A DNA stretch of 64,000 bases from Pseudomonadota bacterium (GTDB taxonomy: Bacteria; Pseudomonadota; Gammaproteobacteria; Burkholderiales; Burkholderiaceae_C), in assembly GCA_021845505.1 (NCBI GenBank), contig JAJZVU010000015.1:16094-80093 (forward strand), given 5' to 3'. A program made the translations under genes and the position numbers. How positions within the stretch are numbered: position 1 is the first letter of the stretch; each line of letters begins with the position of its first letter. This document shows, piece after piece, positions 45,192 to 54,452 of this stretch. A model generated the notes under the pieces. The model was not told the DNA's origin. It saw nothing but the letters and a program-made list of their open reading frames with translations, and did not search any database.

Positions 45192-46184
45192 ATGACCACC
45201 GAACCTGCCCAACGACCCCGCGTGCTGGTTGCGCGCAAGCTTTTCGACGACGTGCTGGAGCCGCTGCGCCAGGCCTGCCAGGTGCAGTTCAACGACGACG
45301 ACCGCATCGCCGACCCGGCGCAGCTGCGCGCCTGGATGAGCGACAAGGACGGGGCGCTGATCACCGGCAGCGAGCGCATCGACGCGGCGCTGCTCGAGGC
45401 CTGTCCGCGGCTGCGCGTGGTCAGCACCATGACCGTGGGTTTCGACCACGTGGATGTCGGCGCCTGCGCACGGCGCGGCATCGTGGTCACCCACGCGCCC
45501 GACGTGCTGACCCAGACCACCGCCGACTTCGGCATCGCGCTGCTGCTGGCGGCGGCGCGGCAGATCGGCGACGCCGAGCGTTACCTGCGCGCCGGCGAGT
45601 GGCGCAGCTGGAGCGCCGACCTGTTCGCCGGCAGCGACGTGCACGGCAGCACCCTGGGGATCGTCGGCATGGGGCGCATCGGGCGCGAGGTCGCGCGACG
45701 CGCCGCGCTGGGCTTCGGCGCAACGATCCTCTACCACAACCGCAGCCGGCTGTCCGAGGATCTGGAGCGGCCGATCGGGGCCCGCTACTGCAGCCTGGAC
45801 GCGCTGCTCGAGCAAAGCGACCACGTGCTGCTGGCGCTGCCGTTCAGCGTGCAGGCCCGGCACCTGATCGGGCGCGAGCAGCTGGCGCGCATGCGCCGCG
45901 GCGCGACCCTGGTGAACATCGGGCGCGGCGGCCTGGTCGACGAGCCGGCGCTGGCGCAGGCGCTGCACAGCGGCCACCTGGGCGCCGCCGGGCTGGACGT
46001 GTTCGAAGGCGAGCCGCGGGTCGACCCGGTGCTGCTCGGCGCGCCGCGCCTGGTGCTGACCCCGCATATCGCCAGCGCCTCGCTGCCGACCCGGCGGGCG
46101 ATGGTCCGCCTGGCGATGGACAACCTGCTGGCCGTGCTGGCGGGGCGTCCGGCGCTGACCCCGGTGGCGGCAGTCGCCGCCTGA
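45192..46184 (+). CDS. D-isomer-specific 2-hydroxyacid dehydrogenase (glyoxylate/hydroxypyruvate reductase type)
   Basis: A 330-residue NAD(P)-dependent dehydrogenase. The cofactor loop is GIVGMGRIGREVARRA, the catalytic Arg is in NIGRGGLVDE, the Glu in GLDVFEGEP and the His in TPHIASAS. All catalytic residues are present. The sequence resembles the GhrB/2-ketogluconate reductase branch, acting on glyoxylate, hydroxypyruvate or 2-ketogluconate. ATG 45192 fits the expected length. It is followed 2 bases later by rmuC. Confidence 0.88.
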   Translation: MTTEPAQRPRVLVARKLFDDVLEPLRQACQVQFNDDDRIADPAQLRAWMSDKDGALITGSERIDAALLEACPRLRVVSTMTVGFDHVDVGACARRGIVVTHAPDVLTQTTADFGIALLLAAARQIGDAERYLRAGEWRSWSADLFAGSDVHGSTLGIVGMGRIGREVARRAALGFGATILYHNRSRLSEDLERPIGARYCSLDALLEQSDHVLLALPFSVQARHLIGREQLARMRRGATLVNIGRGGLVDEPALAQALHSGHLGAAGLDVFEGEPRVDPVLLGAPRLVLTPHIASASLPTRRAMVRLAMDNLLAVLAGRPALTPVAAVAA

Positions 46185-46186
46185 GC

Positions 46187-47578
46187 GTGGACACCCTGGC
46201 GCTGCTGGCGATCGCCGGGCTGCTGGCGCTGCTGGTACTGCAGGCCGCGCTGCAGCTGGCGCGGCTGCGCGAACTGGCGGCGCTGCAGCGCGAGCAGGGG
46301 CAGGCGCTGCAGGAGCTGGAGCGGCAGTGGCAGGAGGCCTTGCAGGCGGCCAGCCAGGCGCTGCGCACCGAGCAGTCTGCCCAGCTGGCGGCGCAACTGG
46401 CCGCGCTGCAGCAACTGCTGCTGACCCAGCAGGGCGAGGCGGCTCGCACCAGCAACAGCCGGCTGGAGGCGATGGCGCAGCAGCTGCAAAGCCTGCAGAA
46501 GGGCCTGGCCGACACCCTGGCGCAACAGGTCGGCGCGCTGGGCCAGAGCACCAGCCAGACGCTGCAGACGCTGCAGATGCAACTCGGCGAGCGCGTCGAG
46601 ACGCTGCGCGCCAGCACCGAGCAGCGCCTGCGCGAATTGCAGAGCGGCAACGAGACCAAGCTCGAACAGATGCGGCTGACGGTCGACGAGAAGCTCCACG
46701 CGACCCTCGAGCAGCGCCTGGGCGAGAGCTTCCGGCAGGTCGCCGAGCGCCTCGAGCAGGTGCACAGCGGACTGGGGGAGATGCGCAGCCTGGCGCAGGG
46801 GGTGGGCGACCTCAAGCGGGTGTTTTCCAACGTCAAGTCCCGCGGCGTGCTGGGGGAGATCCAGCTGGCCGCTCTGATCGACCAGGTGTTCACCCCCGAG
46901 CAATACGGGGTGAACGTGGAGACCGTCCCCGGCAGCGGGGCGCGGGTGGAGTACGCGTTGCGGCTGCCCGGCGACGGCCAGGGGCCGCTGTGGCTGCCCA
47001 TCGACGCCAAGTTCCCGCGCGAGGACTACGAGCGCCTGCTGGAGGCGCAGGACAGCGCCGACAAGGTTGCCGCCGACGCCGCGGCACGCGCCCTGGAGGC
47101 GCGGCTGCGCGACGAGGCCAAGACCATCCGCGCCAAGTACGTCGCCAGCCCCCACACCACCGATTTCGCCATCCTGTTCCTGCCCACCGAGGGCCTGTAC
47201 GCCGAGGCGTTGCGCCGGCCCGGCTTGCTGGAGGCGCTGCAGCGCGAGCAGCGGGTGATGCTGGCCGGACCGACGACCCTGCTGGCGCTGCTCAGCAGCC
47301 TGCAGATGGGGTTTCGCACCCTGGCGCTGCAGCAGCGCTCGACCGAGGTGTGGAAGGTGCTGGGGGCCGTCAAGACCGAGTTCGGCAAGTTCGGCGAGGC
47401 GCTGTCCAGGGTGCGCCGCAAGCTGGACGAGGCCGGCAGCACCCTGGGCGCCGCCGAGACCCGCACGCGGGTCATGCAACGCCAGCTCAAGGAGGTCGAG
47501 GCGCTGCCCGCCGAGCAGGCCGGCGTGGTGCTGGGTTTGCCCTCGATCAACCCGGGGGACGAGCAGGGCGAGGTATAA
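46187..47578 (+). CDS. rmuC: RmuC family protein (recombination/inversion-limiting)
   Basis: A 463-residue protein with an N-terminal membrane segment (residues 3-20), a long coiled coil rich in Gln/Leu/Glu (about 20-230), and the conserved RmuC domain (GVLGEIQLAALIDQVFTPEQY, LPIDAKFPREDYERLLEA, FLPTEGLYAEAL, LLALLSSLQMGFRTLALQQ). RmuC limits DNA rearrangements at short inverted repeats in E. coli; the C-terminal fold is nuclease-like. The GTG start lies 2 bases after the upstream stop. No ATG is positioned to include the membrane segment. Confidence 0.92.
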   Translation: MDTLALLAIAGLLALLVLQAALQLARLRELAALQREQGQALQELERQWQEALQAASQALRTEQSAQLAAQLAALQQLLLTQQGEAARTSNSRLEAMAQQLQSLQKGLADTLAQQVGALGQSTSQTLQTLQMQLGERVETLRASTEQRLRELQSGNETKLEQMRLTVDEKLHATLEQRLGESFRQVAERLEQVHSGLGEMRSLAQGVGDLKRVFSNVKSRGVLGEIQLAALIDQVFTPEQYGVNVETVPGSGARVEYALRLPGDGQGPLWLPIDAKFPREDYERLLEAQDSADKVAADAAARALEARLRDEAKTIRAKYVASPHTTDFAILFLPTEGLYAEALRRPGLLEALQREQRVMLAGPTTLLALLSSLQMGFRTLALQQRSTEVWKVLGAVKTEFGKFGEALSRVRRKLDEAGSTLGAAETRTRVMQRQLKEVEALPAEQAGVVLGLPSINPGDEQGEV

Positions 47579-47647
47579 AGAACGTTTGCGCGGCGCGCGG
47601 GCACGGCGCGTCCGACCTACCATTGCCGTTGATTGCAGGAGCCCAGC

Positions 47648-50077
47648 ATGCAGGCGCAGGAAATCAGCCTGGACGTCCTGGCGGAAAAATACGCCAAGGC
47701 CGACGAAAAAACCCGGCAGGACATTGCGCAGCGGGTGGCCCGCGCGCTGGCGGCCGTCGAGGCCGACCCCGGCGCAGCGCAGCAGCGCTTCCTGTGGGCC
47801 ATGGAGCAGGGGTTCATCCCGGCCGGGCGCATCCTGTCGGCGGCCGGCAGCGGCATCCAGGCGACGCTGATCAACTGCTTCGTGCAACCGGTGGGCGACT
47901 CGGTTTCGGAGGACGAGGCCGGCAAGCCGGGCATCTACCGCGCGCTGGCCGAGGCGGCCGAGACCATGCGCCGCGGCGGCGGCGTGGGCTACGACTTCAG
48001 CCGCATCCGGCCCGCCGGCGCGATGGTCGGCGCCACCCACAGCCGGGCCAGCGGCCCGCTGTCGTTCATGCGGGTGTTCGACGCCTCGTGCCAGACGGTG
48101 GAATCGGCGGGGTCGCGGCGCGGCGCGCAGATGGGGGTGCTGCGCATCGACCACCCGGACATCGAGGCCTTCATCCACGCCAAGGACGGAGGGGGTTTTC
48201 GCAACTTCAACCTGTCGGTCGGCGTCGGCGACGCCTTCATGCAGGCGGTGCGCGACGACGCCGAGGTCGACCTGGTGCATCCGGCCCGCCCCGGCCAGGA
48301 GCAGATCGCGCAGGGCGCGCGCCAGCGCGACGACGGGCAGTGGGTCTACCGACGGGTGCGCGCACGCGCGCTGTGGGAGCAGATCATGCACTGCACCTAC
48401 GACCACGCCGAGCCGGGCATCCTGTTCCTCGACGCGGCCAACCGCGACAACAACCTGCACTACTGCGAGGTCTTCGAGGCGACCAACCCCTGCGCCGAGG
48501 AGTTCCTGCCCGACTACGGCTGCTGCTGCCTGGGATCGCTGGACCTGACGCGCTTTGTCGTCGACCCCTTCGAGGCCGGCGCGCGCTTCGACATGGCCCG
48601 GCTGCGCGAGGTCGCCGCGGTGGCGGTGCGCATGCTCGACGACGTGCTCGACATCACCTACTGGCCGCTGCCGCAGCAGGCCGCCGAGGCGCGCGACAAG
48701 CGGCGCATCGGGCTGGGCTTCCTCGGCCTGGGCGACGCGCTGATCGAACTCGGGCTGCGCTACGACAGCCCGCAGGCGCGCGCCTTCGCTGCCGACATGG
48801 CGCGCAACCTGCGCGACGCCGCCTACCAGGCCTCGGTCGACCTGGCGCTGGAGAAGGGCGCGTTCCCCCGCTTCGACGCCGACAAGTACCTGGCCGGGGG
48901 CTTCGCCAGCCGGCTGCCGCAGGACCTGCGCGAAAGCATCCGTCGCCACGGCCTGCGCAACTCCCACCTGCTGGCGGTGGCGCCGACCGGCACCATCAGC
49001 CTGGCCTTCGCCGACAACGCCAGCAACGGCATCGAGCCGGCCTTCTCGTGGGTGTACACCCGCAAGAAGCGCATGCCCGACGACAGCACCCGGGAATACG
49101 AGGTCGCCGACCACGCGTGGCGGCTGTGGCGCCAGCGCGGCGGCGACACCGCGCGCCTGCCGCAGGCCTTCGTCACCGCGCTGGAGTTGCCGGCATCCGA
49201 GCACATGCAGATGCTGGCCGCGGTGCAGCCCTTCATCGACACCGGTATCTCGAAGACCGTCAACGTCGCCGAGGACTACCCCTTCGAGGACTTCCAGGAC
49301 CTGTATCTCGAGGCCTGGCAGGCCGGGCTCAAGGGGCTGGCCACCTACCGCCCGAACACCGTGCTGGGCGCGGTGCTGCAGGCCTCGGCGTCGGCCGCGG
49401 CGGCGCCGGCCGGCGAACCGCTGCCCGATGTCGACCCGCTGACGCGGCGCATCGAGGGCCGGCCGGGCGGCGACCTGCAGGCGGTGACCAGCAAGGTCAG
49501 CTACATGACCGCCGAAGGCGCGAAGACGGTCTACCTGTCGATTTCCTTCGCCGAGGTCGAGGGCCTGCACGACGGCAAGCCGGTGCGGATCGAACGCCCC
49601 ATCGAGTTCTTCATGCCGGCCGGGCAGCGCGACGAGGGCCAGCAGTGGATCGCGTCCAACATGCGGCTGCTGTCGCTGGTCGCGCGTTCGGGCGGCTCGG
49701 TGGCCAAGTCGCTGCAGAACATGCGCGAGGTGGTGTGGGACAAGGGCCCGGTGCGCTGCGGCGAAGTGCTCAAGTCCGACGGCAGCCGCGCGCCGCGCTT
49801 CCACCAGTCCGAAGTCGCCGCGATCGCGTTCGCGCTGCAGGAAATGCTCAAGCGCCGGGGTTACCTGCGCGAGGACGGGCGCGAACAGCCGCTGCAGCAG
49901 CTGGCGCAGCGCCAGGCGCAGCCGCAGGCGCTGCAGATCGACCTCGACCAGACCGAGGCGCTGCCGCAGCTGCTGGCCGGCGCGCGCATCTGCCCCGAAT
50001 GCGGCGGCCCCTACCTGCGGCGGGTCGACGGGTGCGACCGCTGCGACAACTGCGGGTACATCGGCAGCTGCGGCTAG
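47648..50077 (+). CDS. nrdJ: class II (adenosylcobalamin-dependent) ribonucleotide reductase
   Basis: An 809-residue enzyme reducing ribonucleotides without oxygen-dependent radical generation. Segments typical of NrdJ are RRGGGVGYDFSRIRPAGA, ESAGSRRGAQMGVLRIDHPDIEAFI, ATNPCAEEFLPDYGCCCLGSLDL (finger-loop region) and PTGTISLAFADNASNGIEP. A C-terminal Cys-rich tail (ICPECGGPYLRR...CDRCDNCGYIGSCG) would re-reduce the active site. AGGAG at 47637-47641 with a 6-base spacer fixes ATG 47648. It needs cobalamin, which agrees with cobB at 56168. Whether a class I enzyme also exists cannot be seen. No recognisable cobalamin riboswitch fits in the 69-base leader. Confidence 0.94.
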   Translation: MQAQEISLDVLAEKYAKADEKTRQDIAQRVARALAAVEADPGAAQQRFLWAMEQGFIPAGRILSAAGSGIQATLINCFVQPVGDSVSEDEAGKPGIYRALAEAAETMRRGGGVGYDFSRIRPAGAMVGATHSRASGPLSFMRVFDASCQTVESAGSRRGAQMGVLRIDHPDIEAFIHAKDGGGFRNFNLSVGVGDAFMQAVRDDAEVDLVHPARPGQEQIAQGARQRDDGQWVYRRVRARALWEQIMHCTYDHAEPGILFLDAANRDNNLHYCEVFEATNPCAEEFLPDYGCCCLGSLDLTRFVVDPFEAGARFDMARLREVAAVAVRMLDDVLDITYWPLPQQAAEARDKRRIGLGFLGLGDALIELGLRYDSPQARAFAADMARNLRDAAYQASVDLALEKGAFPRFDADKYLAGGFASRLPQDLRESIRRHGLRNSHLLAVAPTGTISLAFADNASNGIEPAFSWVYTRKKRMPDDSTREYEVADHAWRLWRQRGGDTARLPQAFVTALELPASEHMQMLAAVQPFIDTGISKTVNVAEDYPFEDFQDLYLEAWQAGLKGLATYRPNTVLGAVLQASASAAAAPAGEPLPDVDPLTRRIEGRPGGDLQAVTSKVSYMTAEGAKTVYLSISFAEVEGLHDGKPVRIERPIEFFMPAGQRDEGQQWIASNMRLLSLVARSGGSVAKSLQNMREVVWDKGPVRCGEVLKSDGSRAPRFHQSEVAAIAFALQEMLKRRGYLREDGREQPLQQLAQRQAQPQALQIDLDQTEALPQLLAGARICPECGGPYLRRVDGCDRCDNCGYIGSCG

Positions 50078-50101
50078 GCGCGTCCGCCGCTTGCGCGAGC
50101 C

Positions 50102-50120
50102 CGCGTGTCGTGGACACGCG
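50102..50120. terminator. possible terminator hairpin between nrdJ and the convergent tetR gene
   Basis: Perfect 8-bp stem CGCGTGTC / GACACGCG with loop GTG. No T-run follows on either strand, so it is not a classical intrinsic terminator. Its position between two convergent genes makes a bidirectional transcript-end structure plausible. Confidence 0.4.
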
Positions 50121-50185
50121 ACGGAGCCTGTGCACGCGCCCGGGCCGGGAGGCGGGTGGGCGATGCCTCCAGGCCCTGGCCGCCG

Positions 50186-50752
50186 TCAGTGGCCGCCGGC
50201 CACGTCGCCGAGTCGCTCCAGCAATTGCTGCGCGATGCCGTCCAGGCTGCGCTGTTCGCCTGGCGCGACCCATTGCTCGAAGGCCAGCCTGAACACCAGC
50301 ATGCCCGCCTCGGCGGCCAGCCGCGCATCGGGTTCGCGCGTTCCGCGCTGGCGCAGCGCCGCGGCCAGCGCCGCCGACAGATCCTCCAGCTTGCTCAGCT
50401 CACGCTCGCGCAGCACCGCATGCGCGGCGATGACCTCGCGCCGGCGGCGGGCGAAGTCGCGCATGTCGCCCAGGTAGGTGGCCGCGGCACGCAGCGCCGC
50501 GGCGATCGCGTCCATCGCCGGTGCCTCGGCCGGCGCCGCGAGCAGCGCGCCGACCATCGCCTGCTGCAGCCCCTCGGATCCCCGGAAGAGCACTTCCTTC
50601 TTGTCCGAGAAGTGGCGGAAGAAGGTGCGCGCGGTCAGCCCGGCGCGAGCCGCCACGTCGGCCACCGTCGTCTGCTCGTAGCCTCGTTCGACGAACAGTT
50701 CCAGCGCGGCGGCGCGCAGCCGTCCCGCCGCGTCGGGTTCCCAGCGGCCCAT
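50186..50752 (-). CDS. TetR-family transcriptional regulator
   Basis: A 188-residue repressor-like protein. The helix-turn-helix reads TTVADVAARAGLTARTFFRHFSDK after the usual lead-in LRAAALELFVERGYEQ; the C-terminal ligand-binding part is helical and unassigned. ATG 50752 (MGRWEPDAAG) gives the standard N-terminus; a start at 50806 would run through the operator region. It is divergent from the epimerase-like gene at 50837, with TGACATC operator-like repeats between, so it most likely represses that gene and itself. Confidence 0.9.
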   Translation of the reverse strand: MGRWEPDAAGRLRAAALELFVERGYEQTTVADVAARAGLTARTFFRHFSDKKEVLFRGSEGLQQAMVGALLAAPAEAPAMDAIAAALRAAATYLGDMRDFARRRREVIAAHAVLRERELSKLEDLSAALAAALRQRGTREPDARLAAEAGMLVFRLAFEQWVAPGEQRSLDGIAQQLLERLGDVAGGH

Positions 50753-50767
50753 CGGGTGTTCCAGGTG

Positions 50768-50798
50768 TTGACACAAGGTGACATCGTATCGGTACAAT
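50768..50798 (+). promoter_or_regulatory. promoter of the epimerase-like gene
   Basis: TTGACA (50768-50773) and TACAAT (50793-50798) are separated by 19 bases, longer than the optimal 17. One arm of the TGACATC operator lies inside the spacer and another directly after the -10 box, a layout suited to repression by the divergent TetR protein. Confidence 0.6.
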
Positions 50799-50815
50799 GA
50801 TGTCATTCGATGTCA
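50779..50815. promoter_or_regulatory. TGACATC repeat operator, likely TetR binding site
   Basis: TGACATC at 50779-50785 pairs with its exact inverse GATGTCA at 50799-50805. A second GATGTCA follows at 50809-50815, 10 bases after the first. The dyad plus an extra half-site, about one DNA turn apart, covers the promoter of the divergent epimerase-like gene. Confidence 0.6.
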
Positions 50816-50836
50816 TCACTGCACCCAAGGACTGCC

Positions 50837-51730
50837 ATGCGTATTCTCGTGACGGGCGCGTCGGGCTGGATCGGTTCGGCCAGCGTGGTCGAACTGCTGG
50901 CTGCCGGCCACCGGGTGCTCGGCCTGGCGCGCTCCGACGACGCGGCCGACAAGGTCGCCGCGCTGGGGGCCGAGGTGGTCCGCGGGACGCTGGACGACCT
51001 GCCGGGCCTGCGCGCGGCGGCCGCGCAGGTCGACGCGGTGGTGCACCTGGGCTACATCCACGACTTCTCCCGCATGCAGGCGGCTGCGCGCACCGACCGC
51101 GCGGCGATCGAGGCCTTCGGCGAGGTGCTGGCCGGCAGCGGCGGCGCGCTGCTGGTCGCCTCCGGCACGCTGGGGCTGGCGGGCGGCAGGCCGGGCACCG
51201 AGCGCGACAGCCCGGATCCGGCGGTCCATCCGCGCGTCGCCAACGGGCTGTACGCCCAGGGCCTGGCCGCGCGCGGAGTGCGCAGCATGGTCGTGCGCTT
51301 CGCGCCGACGGTGCACGGCGCGGGCGGCGACCACGGCTTTGTCGCGGTGCTGTCGCGCATCGCGCGCCAGCGCGGGGTGTCGGGCTACCTGGGCGACGGC
51401 CTGAACCGCTGGCCCGCGGTGCACCGGCTCGACGCCGCCAGGCTGGTGCGGCTGGCGCTGGAGCACGCGCCGGCGGGCGCGGTGCTGCACGCGGTGGCCG
51501 AGGAGGGCATCGCCACGCGCGACATCGCCGCGGCCATCGGGGCGTTCCATGGGCTGCCCGTCGCCGCGATCCCCGCCGAGCGCGCGGCCGGGCATTTCGA
51601 CTGGCTGGCGGGTTTCTACGCCGCCGACGCCCCGGCGTCGAGCGCGCTCACCCGCGAGTGGCTGGGCTGGGCGCCCACCCACGCCACGCTGCTGGAGGAC
51701 GTCCGGGCCGGCCACTACCCGGGGAGCTGA
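50837..51730 (+). CDS. NAD-dependent epimerase/dehydratase family (extended SDR) protein
   Basis: A 297-residue Rossmann-fold protein beginning MRILVTGASGWIGS (cofactor loop, residues 7-13). It belongs to the extended or atypical SDR group: GLARSDDAADKVAALGAEVVRGTLDDL is the typical region after the first beta-alpha-beta unit. The canonical YxxxK is not obvious (NGLYAQGLAARG occupies the region), so it may be an atypical, binding-only member. ATG 50837 has AAGGA five to six bases upstream; a start at 50810 overlaps the operator. It is controlled by the adjacent TetR repressor, with unknown substrate. Confidence 0.85.
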   Translation: MRILVTGASGWIGSASVVELLAAGHRVLGLARSDDAADKVAALGAEVVRGTLDDLPGLRAAAAQVDAVVHLGYIHDFSRMQAAARTDRAAIEAFGEVLAGSGGALLVASGTLGLAGGRPGTERDSPDPAVHPRVANGLYAQGLAARGVRSMVVRFAPTVHGAGGDHGFVAVLSRIARQRGVSGYLGDGLNRWPAVHRLDAARLVRLALEHAPAGAVLHAVAEEGIATRDIAAAIGAFHGLPVAAIPAERAAGHFDWLAGFYAADAPASSALTREWLGWAPTHATLLEDVRAGHYPGS

Positions 51731-51763
51731 ACCCCCGCGCTGCGCGCGGCCGGCCCTCGCGGC

Positions 51764-52693
51764 TCAGGCGGCGGGCGGCGGCTTGCGCCAGGCGCGCCGC
51801 AAGGCCTGCCAGGCGCGCTCGACCGCGGCGCGTTCGCGCTGCTGGGCGAGGCAGACGAAACGCAGGTCGCAGGGCAGTTCCACCTGGTCGGCGATGGCCA
51901 GGCCTTCGCGCTGGCTTTCGCGCATGGCCACCGCGTCGCGCGCCAGCGCCAGCCCCACGCCCGAGCGCACCAGCGACAGCATCGAGGCTTCCTGGTCGAC
52001 CAGTGCCACGCGGTTCTGCCGCAGTCCCAGCGGCTGCAGCAGCGCCTGCAGCAGCCGCGAGTGCACCGACTGCGGCGGAGTGGCCACCCAGGGCAGGCGC
52101 ACCAGTTCGCCCCAGCCGCGCCCCAGCACCTGCGGTCCCCAGCCGGGCGGGGCGATGACCCGGTAGCTGAAGCGGGTCAGCACCTCGTCGGCGTACAGCG
52201 GCGCACGGGAGCTGCCCGCGGCGGCCTCGGCGTTGGGGTCGCCCAGGTAGTAGCCGACATCGATGGCACGCGCCTGCAGCCGCTCGAGCACCTCGCCGCT
52301 GACTCCGTGCTGCAACTCGGGCTCGAGCTCGGGGGCCAGCGCGACGAGTTCGCGCAGGAAGGCGCCGAGGCGGGTGAACTCCGGGTCGAGGATGGTGCCG
52401 ATGCGCAGCGGCCCGCGCACCCCGCCCTTGACCCGCTGCGCCGCCTGCTCGAACTCGGCCAGGCCCTCGAGGGCGCGCTCGGCGTGGCTGAGCAGCGCGG
52501 CGCCGTCGCGGGTGAGCAGCATGCCGCTGGCGGTGCGCTGGAACAGTTCCACCCCCAGGCGCTCGCCGAGTTCCTTGAGCTGCAGGCTGAGCGCGGGCTG
52601 GCTGCGATGCAGCCGCTCGGCGGCGCGCGACACATGGCCCTCGCGGGCGACTGCGACAAAGGCCTGCAACAGGCGGGGCTCGATGGGGCGCAT
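51764..52693 (-). CDS. LysR-type transcriptional regulator
   Basis: A 309-residue regulator with an N-terminal winged helix (LLQAFVAVAREGHVSRAAERLHRSQPALSLQLKELGERLG) and a C-terminal inducer-binding domain (from about residue 90, LRIGTILDPEFTRLG). It is divergent from mmsA; a TTAT-N11-ATAA dyad of LysR type lies in the shared spacer. It probably activates mmsA and the following oxidoreductase gene in response to a pathway intermediate. The inducer is unknown. Confidence 0.92.
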   Translation of the reverse strand: MRPIEPRLLQAFVAVAREGHVSRAAERLHRSQPALSLQLKELGERLGVELFQRTASGMLLTRDGAALLSHAERALEGLAEFEQAAQRVKGGVRGPLRIGTILDPEFTRLGAFLRELVALAPELEPELQHGVSGEVLERLQARAIDVGYYLGDPNAEAAAGSSRAPLYADEVLTRFSYRVIAPPGWGPQVLGRGWGELVRLPWVATPPQSVHSRLLQALLQPLGLRQNRVALVDQEASMLSLVRSGVGLALARDAVAMRESQREGLAIADQVELPCDLRFVCLAQQRERAAVERAWQALRRAWRKPPPAA

Positions 52694-52764
52694 GGGGCAG
52701 CGGCAAGGCCGATCAGGATCCCGGCGGCCGGCGCCGGGTGGAACGGGTCGATTCGTCGCGCAGA

Positions 52765-52783
52765 TTATTTGCGCAGCTTATAA
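52765..52783. promoter_or_regulatory. LysR-type binding site (TTAT-N11-ATAA)
   Basis: The dyad TTAT (52765-52768) and ATAA (52780-52783) has the T-N11-A spacing of LysR recognition sites. It lies 72 bases before the LysR start and 91 bases before mmsA, in the A/T-richest part of the divergent spacer. A TATAAG within it could double as a -10 element. Confidence 0.55.
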
Positions 52784-52873
52784 GACTTGGGCGGTTTCTG
52801 ATTGGAATTTGGTGCACGGGCGGACTAGGCTTGGGTCATTCGAAGACAACCGGTACTGCACAGGAGCTTTCCA

Positions 52874-54424
52874 ATGAACAAGGGGCGTGAACCCGGCGTG
52901 GCCGAGGCTTCGGCAGCGGCTGCGCAGCGGCCGCTGGTGGGCAATTTCATCGGGGGACGCGCGGTCGCGGCCGCCGGCACGCGCCGCCAGCCGGTGACCG
53001 ACCCGGCGAGCGGCGAAGTGCGCGCCGACGTGGTGCTGTCCAGCGCGGCCGACGTCGACGCCGCGGTGGCCGCGGCGCGCGCGGCGTTCCCGGCGTGGGC
53101 CGCGGTGCCCCCGCTGCGGCGCGCGCGGCTGATGAACCGGCTGCTGGCGCTGGTCGAGCAGCACAAGCGCGAGCTGGCGCGGGCGATCACCCTGGAGCAC
53201 GGCAAGGTGCTGTCGGACGCCGTCGGCGAGGTCGAGCGCGGGATCGAGATCATCGAGTTCGCCTGCGGCGTTCCGCAACTGCTCAAGGGCGACTACACCG
53301 AGCAGGTCGCGGGGGGCATCGACAACTGGACCATGCGCCAGCCGCTGGGGGTGGTCGCCGGCATCACCCCGTTCAATTTCCCGGTGATGGTGCCGGCGTG
53401 GATGTACCCGGTGGCGCTGGCCACCGGCAACACCTTCGTGCTCAAGCCCAGTCCGCTCGATCCGTCGGCGTCGCTGATGATGGCCGAGCTGATCCGCGAC
53501 GCGGGATTCCCCGACGGGGTGTTCAACGTCGTGCAGGGCGACAAGGAAGCGGTGGACGCGTTGCTCCAGCACCCGGACGTGCAGGCGGTGTCCTTCGTCG
53601 GATCGACCGCGGTGGCGCAGTCCATCTACGAGACCGGCGCACGCCACGGCAAGCGGGTGCAGGCGCTGGGGGGCGCGAAAAACCACCTGATCGTGATGCC
53701 CGACGCCGATCTGGACAAGGCGGTGGACGCGCTGATCGGCGCGGCCTTCGGTTCGGCCGGCGAGCGCTGCATGGCGATCTCGGTGGCCGTGCTGGTCGGC
53801 CAGGCGGCCGATCGGGTGCTGCCGCAGCTCGAGCAGCGCGCGCGCCAGTTGCGCATCGGCTCCGGGCTCGACGACGCCAGCGAGATGGGGCCGATCGTCA
53901 GCGAGGCGGCGCGCCAGCGCATCCGTCGCGCGATCGACGCCGGAGTGGCGGCCGGTGCCCGCCTGGTGGTCGATGGGCGCGAGCACGCGGTGGCCGGCTG
54001 CGAGGGCGGGTTCTTCCTCGGCGCCACGGTGTTCGACCAGGTGCGCCCGGAGATGGCGCTGTACCGCGAGGAGATCTTCGGCCCGGTGCTCAGCTGCGTG
54101 CGGGTCGACACCTTCGAGCAGGCGCTGCAACTGGTCAACTCCCACGAATACGGCAACGGCGTTTCGCTGTTCACCAGCGACGGCGGGGTGGCGCGCGAGT
54201 TCGCGCGCCAGGTGCAGGTGGGCATGGTGGGGGTCAACGTGCCGATCCCGGTGCCGATGTCGTGGCATGGCTTCGGAGGCTGGAAGCGCAGCCTGTTCGG
54301 CGACATGCACGCCTATGGCGAGGAAGGGGTGCGCTTCTACACCCGCCAGAAGAGCGTGATGCAGCGCTGGCCCGACTCCATCGCCAAAGGGGCCGAGTTC
54401 GCGATGCCCAACGCGCGCGGCTGA
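52874..54424 (+). CDS. mmsA: CoA-acylating (methyl)malonate-semialdehyde dehydrogenase
   Basis: A 516-residue aldehyde dehydrogenase superfamily member. Features diagnostic of MmsA are the [21 protein letters not shown] segment, [16 protein letters not shown], and the nucleophile Cys299 in [10 protein letters not shown]. The usual ALDH Glu base is replaced by Asn in [13 protein letters not shown], as expected for the CoA-dependent enzymes. It converts methylmalonate semialdehyde (valine catabolism) or malonate semialdehyde to propionyl- or acetyl-CoA with NAD. It is followed by a GMC oxidoreductase gene 28 bases on and divergent from a LysR gene. Other valine pathway genes are absent from the window. 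Confidence 0.9.
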   Translation: MNKGREPGVAEASAAAAQRPLVGNFIGGRAVAAAGTRRQPVTDPASGEVRADVVLSSAADVDAAVAAARAAFPAWAAVPPLRRARLMNRLLALVEQHKRELARAITLEHGKVLSDAVGEVERGIEIIEFACGVPQLLKGDYTEQVAGGIDNWTMRQPLGVVAGITPFNFPVMVPAWMYPVALATGNTFVLKPSPLDPSASLMMAELIRDAGFPDGVFNVVQGDKEAVDALLQHPDVQAVSFVGSTAVAQSIYETGARHGKRVQALGGAKNHLIVMPDADLDKAVDALIGAAFGSAGERCMAISVAVLVGQAADRVLPQLEQRARQLRIGSGLDDASEMGPIVSEAARQRIRRAIDAGVAAGARLVVDGREHAVAGCEGGFFLGATVFDQVRPEMALYREEIFGPVLSCVRVDTFEQALQLVNSHEYGNGVSLFTSDGGVAREFARQVQVGMVGVNVPIPVPMSWHGFGGWKRSLFGDMHAYGEEGVRFYTRQKSVMQRWPDSIAKGAEFAMPNARG

Positions 54425-54452
54425 GTCCGCGCAACACCGGGTGGAGGAAGCG

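Noticed and set aside
47574..47579. TATAAA as -10 promoter for nrdJ
   Set aside because: It lies over the rmuC stop codon and has no -35 partner within 16-19 bases; chance occurrence is likely.
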